DNA from: Persicaria tinctoria
Lineage: Eukaryota; Streptophyta; Magnoliopsida; Caryophyllales; Polygonaceae
NCBI GenBank assembly: GCA_037127255.1
Contig: JBANSL010000020.1
Span: 51,931,098 to 51,995,097 of the forward strand
Direction of reading: 5' to 3'
DNA: 64,000 bases
Below, piece by piece: positions 35,781 to 46,049 of this stretch (the first letter of the stretch is position 1; the number at the start of each line of letters is the position of its first letter). A program made the position numbers and the translations under genes. A model generated the notes under the pieces. It did no database searches, had not been told where the DNA came from, and was given only the letters and a program-made list of their open reading frames with translations.

Positions 35781-36771
35781 TGATGCGGGACCATCCAAGA
35801 CACCTTCGGACACACCTATACTTGGGGATGGACCTATGATTCGAGTTCACGAGAATGATGTCATCCTCAAGAAGAAGAAGAAGGCTCCACCATGGGAGAA
35901 GGTGCAAAGGTGGAAGCTTGACATTTTAGATTCGTTCAGCATTTGATAGCTTTTCGACGTCTCAGTAAATTGAGTCGTACGGAGTGAATATTAATCGGAT
36001 TGAGGCGTGCCATACCTTTTCGAACGAGGACGAAGAGATTCGACCTAGAGCGTGGCCGAAAATCACATTCTTTGCAAACTGTCACTGTTTTGCACAGGTG
36101 TGCAGGTGGGTGCGCGGGCGTGCGGATCAGGCGCGCGGCGTGCAGCCCTGGGCTGTTGGGCGCCGGACACCAATCTCATGTATGCCGAATTTGGGCTTCT
36201 TTATGTTGGTATTTTAGAGACCTTAATTAATTATGTTATTTTAGTTATTTTAGGGTTATTTTTAATTATTCTTTTAATTATTATTTTCCATCTAAATTAG
36301 CCCTAGGTTATATATTGACGGCTGGTCGATTGTTGAACATTAAACGCCTCTTTGAAATAGAAAAATACAGTTTGTGTGAAACACGCCTATGAGAAAGTCA
36401 ATCGATTCGTAGCATTGCTCATCGATTGCAAATTGGTTCTTGATCTAACTTGGTTTTCTTTGAGTTCGCCAACCTCGCGAGAGCTTGGTGATCCTGGTAA
36501 TCACAAGTCCCCTCCTTGTGCCTCCAAGTTGTCCGCTTGGTTGTGTAAGATTGTAGAGGCGGGCTTTATAGTCGTTGATACTTGGTTCCTACCCTCGTAG
36601 GATGCCTGAGGTATTTATCTCGTTCTATTTTAGTTCGATTCAGTCCTTATCGATCGTGTCTTGCTTTCAATTTCGAGTCTTTATTTTTGTTCATCGAGTC
36701 TTTGCTTCCGTTCTTGTTATTTCTTGTTTGATTGTCGAAGATCGGGCCACCCTACGGCTAACCCCGTATCA
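35781..36771 (+). repeat. LTR-C 5' LTR
   Basis: Begins TGATGCGGGACC and ends CCCCGTATCA. About 991 bp; shorter than the 3' LTR, mainly by one ~35-bp deletion near 36045 bounded by a short direct repeat (AGAT). Confidence 0.9.
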
Positions 36772-36774
36772 AAT

Positions 36775-36786
36775 TGGCATCAAAGC
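36775..36786 (+). other. Primer-binding site of LTR-C (initiator-Met-like)
   Basis: TGGCATCAAAGC, two changes from the canonical TGGTATCAGAGC, three bases after the LTR end. Confidence 0.75.
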
Positions 36787-37321
36787 TTAGGTTTCCGACA
36801 TCAAAGTTGTGTCTTTTACATTCTTAAACACAAAAACCACAAAAAAAAAAATGGAATTTTCGCCGGGTGCCCTTGAGGTAAGGCCAAATTCGCCGGATGT
36901 ACGAAAGTTTTACATAATTCGTGATATGCCCCTGAGGTTTGCAATTTTTTCGCCAAATACCCCTCCGTCTAATCCGTTTGCAAAATAATAAAATAAAAAA
37001 TAAAAAAGATACTTTCCATCCCCTTCGATACCCTTCAATCTCCATCTGCAACTGGAGCGAGAGAGAGGGGCATGGAGAGAGGAGGCCGCTTGAAGATTTG
37101 AAGCTGCTGGAGGGACATACACGAGGAGGAAGGAGGCGCACCAATGAATGCCCGATCGAAGACCGTTGTCAGCTGAGGCAGAGATAGGAGGTCGTCCGCT
37201 TGAAGATCTCAACGTTGTTGGAGGAACAGACACGAGGAGAGACGAGGTCGACGCCGATGACTGCCTAGGTATGTCTCCATTTTTTCGGCTTTCAGAATTT
37301 AGGATTTAGGGATTTTTCTAT

Positions 37322-37516
37322 TTGGAGATTTTTGGGTTGGATTCTAGTTTTATGGTCTTCAAATTGAGGTTTGGGGGTAGGATCCATGAAAATTTATGTG
37401 AATTTGTGAGACCTAATGCTCTTGAAGGTGATTACAGTGGAAAATTGATTGTCTCTTGTTTCATGGATGAATCATTCTTATTCTTGACATTACCAGTACA
37501 TATCCAATGTGAATAA
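37322..37516 (+). other. Short open frame inside the inverted-repeat transposon
   Basis: 64 codons with no recognised family. Part of it overlaps the 85-bp direct duplication (37448-37530), which argues against a conserved protein. Confidence 0.15.
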
Positions 37517-37745
37517 ACTAGGGATTATTTATAATGGGGTAATAGGGATTGAGTCATTGACCCTAATTTGTGCAGAAAGAAAGATGTGATATGATCTGAG
37601 CAATTCAAACAAGATTAAACTCACTATATAAGAGAAGATGGATGGTAAGGCCCTCTATTGATTGTCTCTTGTTTCATGGATGAATCATTCTTATTCTTGA
37701 CATTACCGGTACATATTCAATGTGAATAAACTAGGGATTGTTTAT
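37448..37745. repeat. Direct duplication of about 85 bp
   Basis: The segment beginning GATTGTCTCTTGTTTCATGG at 37448 is repeated at 37660 with only a few changes. Confidence 0.85.
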
Positions 37746-37900
37746 GACTCGTTCTTTGGGATTTAGAGATGGTAGATGATAAAACCATTCATATTTAGAG
37801 ATTTATTGAAAGGATTGAGTGATCACTGATTAGTTGCCTAATCTAGATAATAATTTGATAATGTACAATATAATTTACATGGATTTGAAGCTTGTTAAAA

Positions 37901-37968
37901 AGTGTACTAGCTCAAACGGTAGAGCATGTGCTTATGCACAAGATGTGGGTTCGACTCCTACATAGACT
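37901..37968 (+). pseudogene. tRNA-like sequence in the nested transposon (plus strand)
   Basis: D stem GCTC/GAGC, T stem GTGGG/CCTAC with loop TTCGACT, anticodon-arm TGTG/CACA with a 6-nt loop CTTATG. The acceptor has two mismatches (AGTGTAC/ATAGACT). Confidence 0.55.
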
Positions 37969-38470
37969 AATACAATGATTTAGACTTGTTAAATACCTAC
38001 ACTACAAAAGCTCTGTCAAAATTTGGCTTGAATTTTACAAGTTTGAATCTGTCATAGTTGAACAAATGCATAGGAAGATTCTATATTCGAAATCAGTTAC
38101 AGAACATATTTCTTCTGATCGGTTGCTGAGGGGGTCAAGTGAGCATGGTTCAGCTCCTATGCCTTGAAATGCGATCACCGAGGATAGGAAGCAATTGAGT
38201 AAAGGAGAAACTGATCTCTTGAGTCTAGAGACGACTTGTGCTTCAAAGGAGATAGCAATACAAATAAAAAAAATCAGAAATTATGACAGCAGCCCATGGA
38301 GAATGTATGACAGCAAATGATCAAGAAGGAAATCAGTGTGTAGGTAGTAAATGCTATTGTGAGTCATTGCAAGGCTTAAGTAGCAGAAAATTCCCACGAT
38401 CAGCTACTGGTAGTAAATGCTATTGTGTTTATAGTGTTGAAAACATATGCCTTTAAAGTGCTGATTTTCT

Positions 38471-38612
38471 TTTTCTGAATTCTATAATTTTAGATTTGTA
38501 ATGTCAATCTTTGTTTATGAAATTATTTATCTAAATTCTTTTTCTGAATTCTATAATTTTAGATTTTGTAATGGCAATCATTGTTTATGAAATTATTTAT
38601 CTAAATTCTATT
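38471..38612. repeat. Tandem duplication of about 70 bp
   Basis: TTTCTGAATTCTATAATTTT at about 38471 recurs at about 38540 with near-identity through AAATTATTTATCTAAATTCT. Confidence 0.85.
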
Positions 38613-38670
38613 TCAATTGGTCACAAAGTCCAAAAGTTAAGAAACATGATAATTACACATAACCATAGAT

Positions 38671-38740
38671 AGTCTATACGAGATTTGAACTCGCATCTTT
38701 GTGCGTGAGCACAACGCTCTACCATTTGAGCTAATAGACT
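38671..38740 (-). tRNA. tRNA-like sequence, best-paired copy, 6-nt anticodon loop
   Basis: 70 nt. Acceptor AGTCTAT/ATAGACT (7/7), D stem GCTC/GAGC, anticodon stem TTGTG/CACAA (5/5), loop CTCACG, T stem GCGAG/CTCGT with loop TTCAAAT. All arms pair, but the anticodon loop is one short, so normal decoding is doubtful. With T at position 33, the loop would offer CAC. Confidence 0.5.
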
Positions 38741-39699
38741 TAAAACCTCTCAAAAATTGATTTCAAGGTCTCTATGAAAACCTAGACAAGTAAAAGAAGA
38801 AACCAAAAGGTGTTGAAAGCAAAAGATTCTACGTGCTAAAGCACATGTATAAAGAAAAGAAACTCAAAGAATAGTAAAAGAAAAACAAGTAAGAAAATGC
38901 ATTAAAGGTAAATGAGGCAGCAAGAGCATGAATAACCACCAAACGGGCAAAATGTGAAGAAGTAGACATTAAAAGAACTCAGGATAACCAGAAGATAAAA
39001 AAAAATCTAGAGACAACAAACCAGAAGGAAACTAGTAAGGACTAGAAGGATGGATAGCTCAAAATACACTCCAACTAGAACAAAAGAGGAAACAACCAAC
39101 CAAAAAGCATATATAATTAAAAGAACTCCTCAAATGCCAAGAATATCAAACCCACAAAACAACAATGCTCAACAAAATTAACAAACCAAAAAACAAGCAA
39201 TCGAAAGCAAACCTCGTGCAATCCAATAGAAAAAATTGGGTAACACACCGACTTAACAAATTAGCCAAGAAAGCTAATTCAGATAAGGAGAGTTAAATCT
39301 GAAAAACAATAACAAAACCAAAACAACATAACAACCCAAACCTAAACCCATGAAAACAATAACAAAAACCAATGCTGGAGCACAAATTGCAACCAAACAC
39401 CAACACGCAGACAACAAAACAGGAATATCAAGTACGAAGAAAGAAACATGTAACCCACCAGAAACGAATCAACATCCACTTCTAAACAATCATGAGGAAC
39501 AATAATCATGAAGGGTGAAGAAATATAACATACCTACACTTACTTGTTGAATGGAGTCTAAAACGAAGTTGAGTCGCATCCTGGAAAGTAGGGACATCAA
39601 AACTGACTGCCCAAACCCTAGGAGGGAGAATCAATAGAAAATCTAACTCAGCACCTCTTCGATTCAACAATCCACCAACTCCAACCCCCTATCCCTTTA

Positions 39700-40040
39700 T
39701 TGGTATGGGTTTTTTTCCATTCACATCATCAATCTTGCAGCCAGATGAACAATATGGGGCAAAAAATCTGAGATCAAAATCCACTACGAGTCTACGAGGT
39801 CAAGCGTCCGGACCTGATCCAAAATTGAGAACACCAAGCCAACCCACTATTGGTGCCCCACCGGAAGAGAGACTGTGGTGGTGGCTCAGACAGGTCAAGC
39901 ACGACCAGATAGCGGGGGTCCGGAGGAAATCGATCGCAAGGTGGGATGCAATGCAATGGAGGACAAAGTCGGGCTCGAAGTGGGGAAACGTCGGCGACTC
40001 CCATCTTTCTTTCTTTTTTTACTTAATGCCGTTATAACGT
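39700..40040. other. GC-rich right end segment of the nested transposon
   Basis: Open in several frames because of composition. No motif recognised; probably sub-terminal non-coding sequence or a captured leader. Confidence 0.25.
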
Positions 40041-40980
40041 TTTTCATTAAAAAAAAACAAGCGAGGGGCATTTCGCGAAAAAAATAGAAACCTCAGGGCT
40101 ATTTGGCGAAATATATCAAACTTTCGTACACCTCGCGAATTTACCTATACCCCAAGGGCACCAAGCGAAAAATCCGAAAAAAAAAATAGAGTCTTTTTTT
40201 GTTCTTTGTTTTTACTTCATGCAATTTTGATTTTGATTATTATTAACTCTTGTTTGTGATTGTTGTGTTGCATCTAGCCCAAACATAGCCTAGCCGAGTC
40301 CCTTGCAAGCCGAAATACAGCAGTCCAAGCACCCTTGGTCGACGGCAGCCTCTTGTCGAGTTCGGCCAACCTTAGTGTTCTCACAAACCCTAGTTTGCGT
40401 GTTTCTATCTTTTGTTATCCTAGATCTATCTACATTATTGCCTTATTTAATTTGTTGAAATTTGTGGTAGATATATTTCATATTTTCTATCATATATTAT
40501 AAAAGGCATAGATAGATTTACTTACCATATTAGCCAAACCATTATCTATATATATATATATTTCACAGGGCTACATAAATTTTATTTTTCTTTCACCATA
40601 GTTTAAATTTTCAAGAGCCCTTTTTATTTCATAGATAGTTTCTTGCATTAGTCAAAAAAAAAAACGAGTCCGAAAAATTCAAAAAAAAAAAAAAAGAATA
40701 CATTGAAAGCTTTGACCTGGGAGGATAAAATTCACTAGGGGCAAAAGTATCTTAAAAAAAAGATTGTTGAGATCTAGTGCAAGAATTTTCAAGGACTAAT
40801 TTTGGTGAAATTCCATAGCCCTAGTTGAAAATCTCAAACACATACCTCCCAAAACACAAAAAAAAAAATTAAGCTCTACCTTGCAACTACAACGTCCTTG
40901 CTAAGGGTTTGAATCAAAAGAGGTAAAAGTTCCAAGTTTTTCTTTTCTTTTCCTTGTTTTCTTTTGTGTGTGTCTCACTG

Positions 40981-41211
40981 TCGAGTACTTCTGTCCATAT
41001 CGAGTCCTTTGGGGCATTGTCGGGTCGCTTTCCTTGTTGTGTCGAGTTGTTTGGCTTGTTGTGTCGAGTTGCTACAGCTCCTGTCGAGCTCTCTTTGTGC
41101 TGATCGAGTGCTCTCCCACCTTGTGTCGAGTTCTTTTGTTGTTGTCGAGTATCATACAGCCACTATCGAGTCCCCTTTTGCATATTTCGAGTACTCTGCA
41201 GCCTTGTCGAG
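40981..41211 (+). repeat. Array of 12 TCGAG sites at 19-22 bp spacing
   Basis: TCGAG starts at 40981, 41000, 41042, 41064, 41084, 41104, 41126, 41145, 41166, 41187 and 41207, with one TCGGG at 41020. The mean spacing is 20.5 bp, all in one direction, with spacers that differ in sequence and are pyrimidine-rich. It lies in the internal region of LTR-C, upstream of its gag remnant. Confidence 0.9.
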
Positions 41212-41463
41212 TACCTTATTTGGTGTTTCTTTGTCCTTTCTCTTGATTACTCTCTTTTGATCGTTAAAGTTCTTGCTTGAGTGTTGATTTGTCCAAAGAG
41301 GATTGCCCCAACAAGCCTGTCATACCAATTCGAGAGAAGAGTGTGAGCGAAACACATTGTGAGTTGTTTATATTTTCTCTAACCTTTACACAGTTTTTTG
41401 TTTGTCTTTCTTTGCAATGTCTTAAGTGTTCAATGTAGAGTGTGAGCGAAACACATTGTGAGT

Positions 41464-42066
41464 TGCTTTATATGCCAATGTAGAGTACATGTTATGAAGG
41501 ATTGCCCAAATAAGAAGACTTTCATGATTAATCACCTAGGTGGAATTGACTCTGAAAATTCTAGTGATAAACATGATGAGCATATTAATAATGATCAAGA
41601 TCTTAGTTTACTTGCCTCTGAAGATACTGTTTGCATTGAATATGAGCATGAAGATTCTTTGATTGTTAGTCAAGTCTTAAGTGTTCAACCTACACCTTGT
41701 GATAATGATCAAAGGGAAGATTTGAGTCATATTCATTGCATAGAAAAAGGCAAAATTAGTCATATGATCATTGTTGAAGGAAATTGTTGTAATAGTGCTA
41801 GCCTTGACTTAATTGAAAATCCAGCCTTGAAAAAGGATGAAACCTTGCTAGCATCGGCTGAAAACTTAGAGATAAATGAACAAGCTAAAGTGCATATTAA
41901 GTTAGAACATAATGAAGATACTATGACCTATGAAGTATGCACTAATCACGTTTCTTTTCTTGGTTTTGTAGAGAGCTCTAATGGCCTACAAGTTGACGAC
42001 GCTGAGATCAAAACCATCAAGGAGTGGTCAATACCTACAACAATCGGTCTCGAGAGGAGTTTCCAT
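41464..42066 (+). pseudogene. LTR-C gag zinc-knuckle fused to reverse-transcriptase tail (internally deleted polyprotein)
   Basis: A ~200-codon frame without a convincing start. It begins with a CCHC zinc knuckle (CFICQCRVHVMKDC, C-x2-C-x4-H-x4-C), which in intact elements closes Gag and binds RNA. It continues through an acidic low-complexity region and ends with the C-terminal block of a Ty3/gypsy reverse transcriptase (FLGFVESSNGLQVDDAEIK then TIKEWSIPT). Most of protease and RT, all of RNase H and integrase are missing. The next ~100 bases before the polypurine tract retain pol-end-like sequence out of frame. Confidence 0.75.
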
Positions 42067-42151
42067 TGACATGAGGTTTTCGATCCAGGAGCTCGTGTGG
42101 ATGCAATTGCGGAATCTTATGCGACCTTGGATTCGAGGTCAAATCCTTTTC

Positions 42152-42164
42152 AAGAAAGGGAGGA
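42152..42164 (+). other. Polypurine tract of LTR-C
   Basis: AAGAAAGGGAGGA directly before the 3' LTR start TGATGCGGG. Confidence 0.85.
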
Positions 42165-43192
42165 TGATGCGGGACCATCCAAGACACCTTCGGACACACC
42201 TATACTTGGGGATGGACCTATGATTCGAGCTCACGAAAATGATGTCATCCTCAAGAGGAAGAAGAAGGCTCCACCATGGGAGAAGGTGCAAAGGTGGAAG
42301 CTTGACGTTTTAGATTCGTTCAGCATTTGACAGCTTTTCGACATCTCAGTAAATTGAGTCGTACGGAGTGAATATTTATCGGATTGAGGCGTGCCATACC
42401 TTGTCGGAACGAGAACGAAGAGATCTACAACTTTGGTGTTGAAGGTTTTTCCAGATTCGACCTAGATCTTAGCCTAAAATCATATTCTTTGCAAGATGTC
42501 ACTGTTTTGCGCGGGCGTGCAGGTGGGTGCGCAGGCGTGCGGGTCAGGCGCACGGGCGTGCAGCCCCGGGCTGTTGGGCGCCGGACACCAATCTCACGTA
42601 TGCCGAATTTGGGCTTCTTTATGTTGATATTTTAGTGACCTTAATTAATTATGTTATTTTAGTTATTTTAGAGTTATTTTTAATTATTCTTTTAATTATT
42701 ATTTTCCATCTAAATCATCCCTAGGTTATATATTGACGGCTGGTCGATTGTTGAACATTAGACGCCTCTTTGAAATAGAAAAATACAGTTTGTGTGAAAC
42801 ACGCCTGTGAGAAAGTCAATCGATTCGTAGCGTTTCTCATCGATTGCAAATTGGTTCTTGATCTAACTTGGTTTGCTTTGAGTTCGTCAACCTCGCGAGA
42901 GCTTGGTGATCCTGGTAATCACAAGTCTCCTCCTTGTGCCTCCAAATTGTCCACTTGGTTGTGTAAGGTTGTAGAGGCGGGCTTTATAGTCGTTGATATT
43001 TGGTTCCTACCCTCGTAGGAGGTCTGGGGTCTTTATCTCGTTCTATTTTAGTTCGATTCAGTCCTTATCGGTCTTGTCCGTCTTGCTTTCAATTTCAAGT
43101 CTTTATTCTTGTTCATCGAGTCTTTGCTTCCGTTCTTGTTATTTCTTTTTTATTGTCGAAGATCGGGCCACCCTACGGCTAACCCCGTATCA
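42165..43192 (+). repeat. LTR-C 3' LTR
   Basis: About 1028 bp, high similarity to 35781-36771. Its first part happens to encode a peptide typical of the end of gypsy polyproteins (DTPILGDGPMI). Confidence 0.9.
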
Positions 43193-43400
43193 CATGAGTT
43201 AAACTCGCCAAACCTAATGCATTGGATGCCTCAACAAAAATTCTTCGGACCAAGTTCACAAGCATCTGCTCAATCAAATATCAGAAGACCTCCTTTTGTT
43301 GGGCAAGACCTAGGAGCTTCAAATTGAAAGAAAAACAAGTCTTATGGGAGTCGTTGGGATTCACTATAATTGTTGTAAAATTGGATGTTGTAGAGACCTT
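43193..43400 (+). pseudogene. FAR1/FHY3-related sequence, copy 1, tail after LTR-C
   Basis: Continues the frame cut at 35780: LMHWMPQQ, GPSSQASAQSN, PPFVGQDLGASN. Unit 2 keeps the same sequence uninterrupted at 51760-51890. Ends at a TGA after the Asn. Confidence 0.8.
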
Positions 43401-44095
43401 GAACATCTCTTCATTGAAATAAAAACTCAGGAACTCGGTGTTTTTCCCTTTTAAAAGACACAAGTGTAGATCATCTCACATTGTCAGTACAAATAGCAGG
43501 TTCAACTCTAATGTATGGTAGAACAAATAATTGCCTCATCTGGCTATTATCCACTACCCTCTAAACATCAAACATCTCAAGTTCTCAACTGATTTTCAAG
43601 TATTACAAAAGCAAGTTGCTAATCAGAGTACAAAACCCCAAAAAACCAAGACAAAAGTGTAGATCATCACATTCTATCACGCCATCTTCATAGCAGCATT
43701 ACCAAGAAAACGACAGATTCGTATGAAGCCTCGCCCTGTTAATTCATTCACAACAACTGATCAACTTATTATTCACAAACACCTTAACCAACTCTCCTTT
43801 ACTAGAGCAAATAAGATAGAAAGAGGGCATTAATGCAGATAAATCAGATCAACATCCCTACAGATTTTCCCAACTGCAAACAGATTCTAACCAAGCTAAT
43901 CAACTTATCATTCAAAGATGATCACCCAAGTTCTTCTCAGAAATAAATATAGCAGATCACAACAATTTATATCGGTAATTACAATCGAAATTACCTAATG
44001 AACCCCAAAGGGATAATTCTTATTCTCTTCCTTTCATTTGGTCCAAACAGTAAGCAAGACAAATTTCCAGCAAATTAAGGGTGGTAGTATAGATT

Positions 44096-44165
44096 AGCCT
44101 ATGTGGGAGTCGAACCCACGTCCTTGTGCACAAACACCTCGCTCTACCAATTGAGCTAATAGGCT
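44096..44165 (-). tRNA. tRNA-like sequence, unit 2 copy, 6-nt anticodon loop
   Basis: 70 nt. Acceptor AGCCTAT/ATAGGCT, D stem GCTC/GAGC, T stem GTGGG/CCCAC with loop TTCGACT; good A and B box character. The anticodon arm pairs only at its inner three positions (GTG/CAC) around a 6-nt loop TTTGTG. Possibly transcribed by RNA polymerase III but unlikely to be a working tRNA. Confidence 0.5.
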
Positions 44166-44511
44166 ACTTGTCAACATACAAAATTGTAAAAAAAGTTCAA
44201 TGGTAAAGTAGATCTCAAACTAAGCCCACCTTCCCAGGAATGAATTTCTATAACAAGCACAAGGATGCATACATCACTTCATAGTTAATTTAGTAAGACT
44301 GTAGAAGGATGCTATCGACTTTTTGCTTTATTGAGTTTTTTAACTTCCACTTGTTCAATTTTAGAGTGTTCAAATATAAGTATTCAAAAATTAACAAGCT
44401 ATCTAAATGCCAAAAACTTCTGCACAAGTTAGGAGTAAATCCACGGGTTCGGTATTTGTGCTTGCTAAATCTCATATATCAAAACTTCCCGAGGATAAAG
44501 TGAAAACATAA

Positions 44512-44661
44512 AGTGTTTCTAATGGATCTTTCAGTGATACAAAAAGCACAAATTCTAAAAGTAAGACATTTTCTGGTGGAAAAACTAAAATGACTATTGA
44601 GGATAGTGTTTACGGGGTGTTGGAGAAAGTCAAAGGATTGGCATTGGTGGGAATGAAGTAA
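44512..44661 (+). pseudogene. Unidentified 50-codon gene remnant, unit 2
   Basis: Same open frame as 12936-13085, with KTKMTIEDSVYGVLEKVKG and a TAA at the same place. Confidence 0.4.
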
Positions 44662-44884
44662 GATCTCTCTCATGTGCTCTATTAATCGGAGTGGAATTTG
44701 TAAGAGCACTTGAATTTAAATCCCTAACTGATGTTCACATTATTAAACTAAATGCACAACATTAACCCTTTAGTTCAATTGTAACCTTTAAAGATAACCT
44801 AAATCAATTTAGAGTTCAAAGCTTTAACAGATTCACAAACTTCTCTCAATATCAATTAAGACATAAATGAGCTAAATGACAAAG

Positions 44885-45145
44885 TCAGAACCAGGTTCAA
44901 TGAGAACTTTTTTTTTTGGCAAGGAACGATTGGAAGAAATAAACAGGAAGAAACAAATAGAGAACCAGGTTCAATGAGAACTTAAAAACAAACAGAGAAG
45001 AAACGATTGGAAGAAACAAACAGAGAACCGGGTTCATTGAGAACTTAAAAACAAACACAGAAGCTAGAAACGATTGGAAGAAACAAATAGAAAACTAGGT
45101 TCAATGAGAACTTAAAAACAAACGGAGAACAATTGGAAGAAAAGG
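44885..45145. repeat. Minisatellite of about 62 bp, four units (unit 2)
   Basis: GGTTCAATGAGAACTT-led units as in unit 1, at about 44893, 44968, 45032 and 45098. Confidence 0.8.
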
Positions 45146-45863
45146 GAGCAGACGCACATCTGGAATCCAATCTTAAACAGCTGAATCATAATGGCCAAAT
45201 TAATGAATTACCAACTACATTTACCACTATCTGAAGTATACAACCTACTGAGATAAGGTTTACAATTGATAATCAACTATCAATTGTGGCAAAATTAGAA
45301 CAAGAATCAACAAAAATATCTCGAATTGGATGAATCGATGAGAATCAAACTAATGGCAATCTCAGGTTCTAAACGAGGAAATAGGAAAGGGAAATAGAGA
45401 AAGAACCTCTCCTCGCAACCTTCCTCTCCGGCGGCGTCCCTCGGCGTCGACATTAACCCAGCAAAGAGAAGGAGAAACCTTATATATGGCCTCCTATCGC
45501 GAGCATCCCTCTCCAGCGCCACCTCCGGCATCAGAGAAACCTCTTCATTAAATCCAGCCTCCCATGGCCTTCTCTCTCCAGCGATAGCCTCGGCATCGAA
45601 TCGTTCTCTTCCTCCATTGGTACCGTTCTTTGACTTCTCTCTCACTCACGACAAATCGATAAAAGTGCTGGGTTAATTGGGTTAATTAATTTCTGACCGG
45701 TGATTTAAATGGGCGGCTTAGATTAATTCATTAGAAAAATATTAGGAGATAAATTATAAGGAGAGGATCTGAGCTCGAAAAAATCAAGTGGATAGCAATA
45801 AATTGGGGAGAATGTTTATGCAAATATTTCCACTTTTCTATTAATGGAGTTACTCTCTACTAT

Positions 45864-45871
45864 TATATAAA
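45864..45871 (+). promoter_or_regulatory. TATA box of PAP copy 2
   Basis: TATATAAA, 186 bases before the ATG. Confidence 0.7.
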
Positions 45872-46049
45872 GACCTCAAAACAACATAAAAATTCAAAAT
45901 CAATAAAAGAAGAGAGTTGAGAATAAACAAAAAGGAAGAAGTGCATGCACAATAAAAGCTTCTTCCATTTAAATTTATTTTGATTTTTTGAGCTTTTTTA
46001 TTTCAAAAAATCAAAAAAGGAAAATAAGTTTACAACTTTGCGAAAAGTA

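Larger units (their letters stand above)
36853..40175. mobile_element. Terminal-inverted-repeat transposon (Mutator-like, tentative) nested in LTR-C
   Basis: Left end GGAATTTTCGCCGGGTGCCC and right end (reverse complement) GGATTTTTCGCTTGGTGCCC; the ends match for about 130 bp at roughly 80%. Both flanks are A-tracts, so a 9-bp duplication is possible but cannot be proved. No transposase. Inside are a GC-rich leader-like segment with a donor-like CTAG|GTATGT near 37270, two tRNA-like sequences, and two direct duplications. It could be a Pack-MULE type carrier of host sequence. Confidence 0.6.
35781..43192 (+). mobile_element. Complete but coding-deleted Ty3/gypsy LTR retrotransposon, family LTR-C
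   Basis: 5' LTR 35781-36771, primer-binding site 36775-36786, polypurine tract 42152-42164, 3' LTR 42165-43192, target duplication CATGA at 35776-35780 and 43193-43197. The uninterrupted site is seen in unit 2 near 51760. The internal region holds a zinc-knuckle/RT-tail fusion remnant (41464-42066), the TCGAG array (40981-41211) and a nested inverted-repeat transposon (36853-40175). It cannot be autonomous. Confidence 0.92.
11970..43543 (+). repeat. Tandem unit 1 of the PAP cluster
   Basis: Starts at CTATTATCCACTACCCTC. The same phrase restarts at 43544 and 52112, each time preceded by the end of a FAR1-related tail sequence. Content in order: tRNA-like sequence, gene remnant, minisatellite, PAP gene, hAT-like element with LTR-D, FAR1 pseudogene with LTR-C inside, FAR1 tail. 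It measures about 31.6 kb, mostly from insertions. Confidence 0.85.

Noticed and set aside
37322..37516. Captured host gene in the nested transposon
   Set aside because: A single 64-codon frame with no family resemblance and partly duplicated sequence is not enough to claim capture.
38671..38740. Functional tRNA-Val (CAC)
   Set aside because: The anticodon loop is one base short and the body does not match the usual plant tRNA-Val, so it is described only as tRNA-like.
40981..41211. CRISPR-like repeat-spacer array
   Set aside because: The conserved part is only five or six bases, no Cas-like gene exists and the DNA is plant nuclear; better described as a phased short-motif array inside a retrotransposon.
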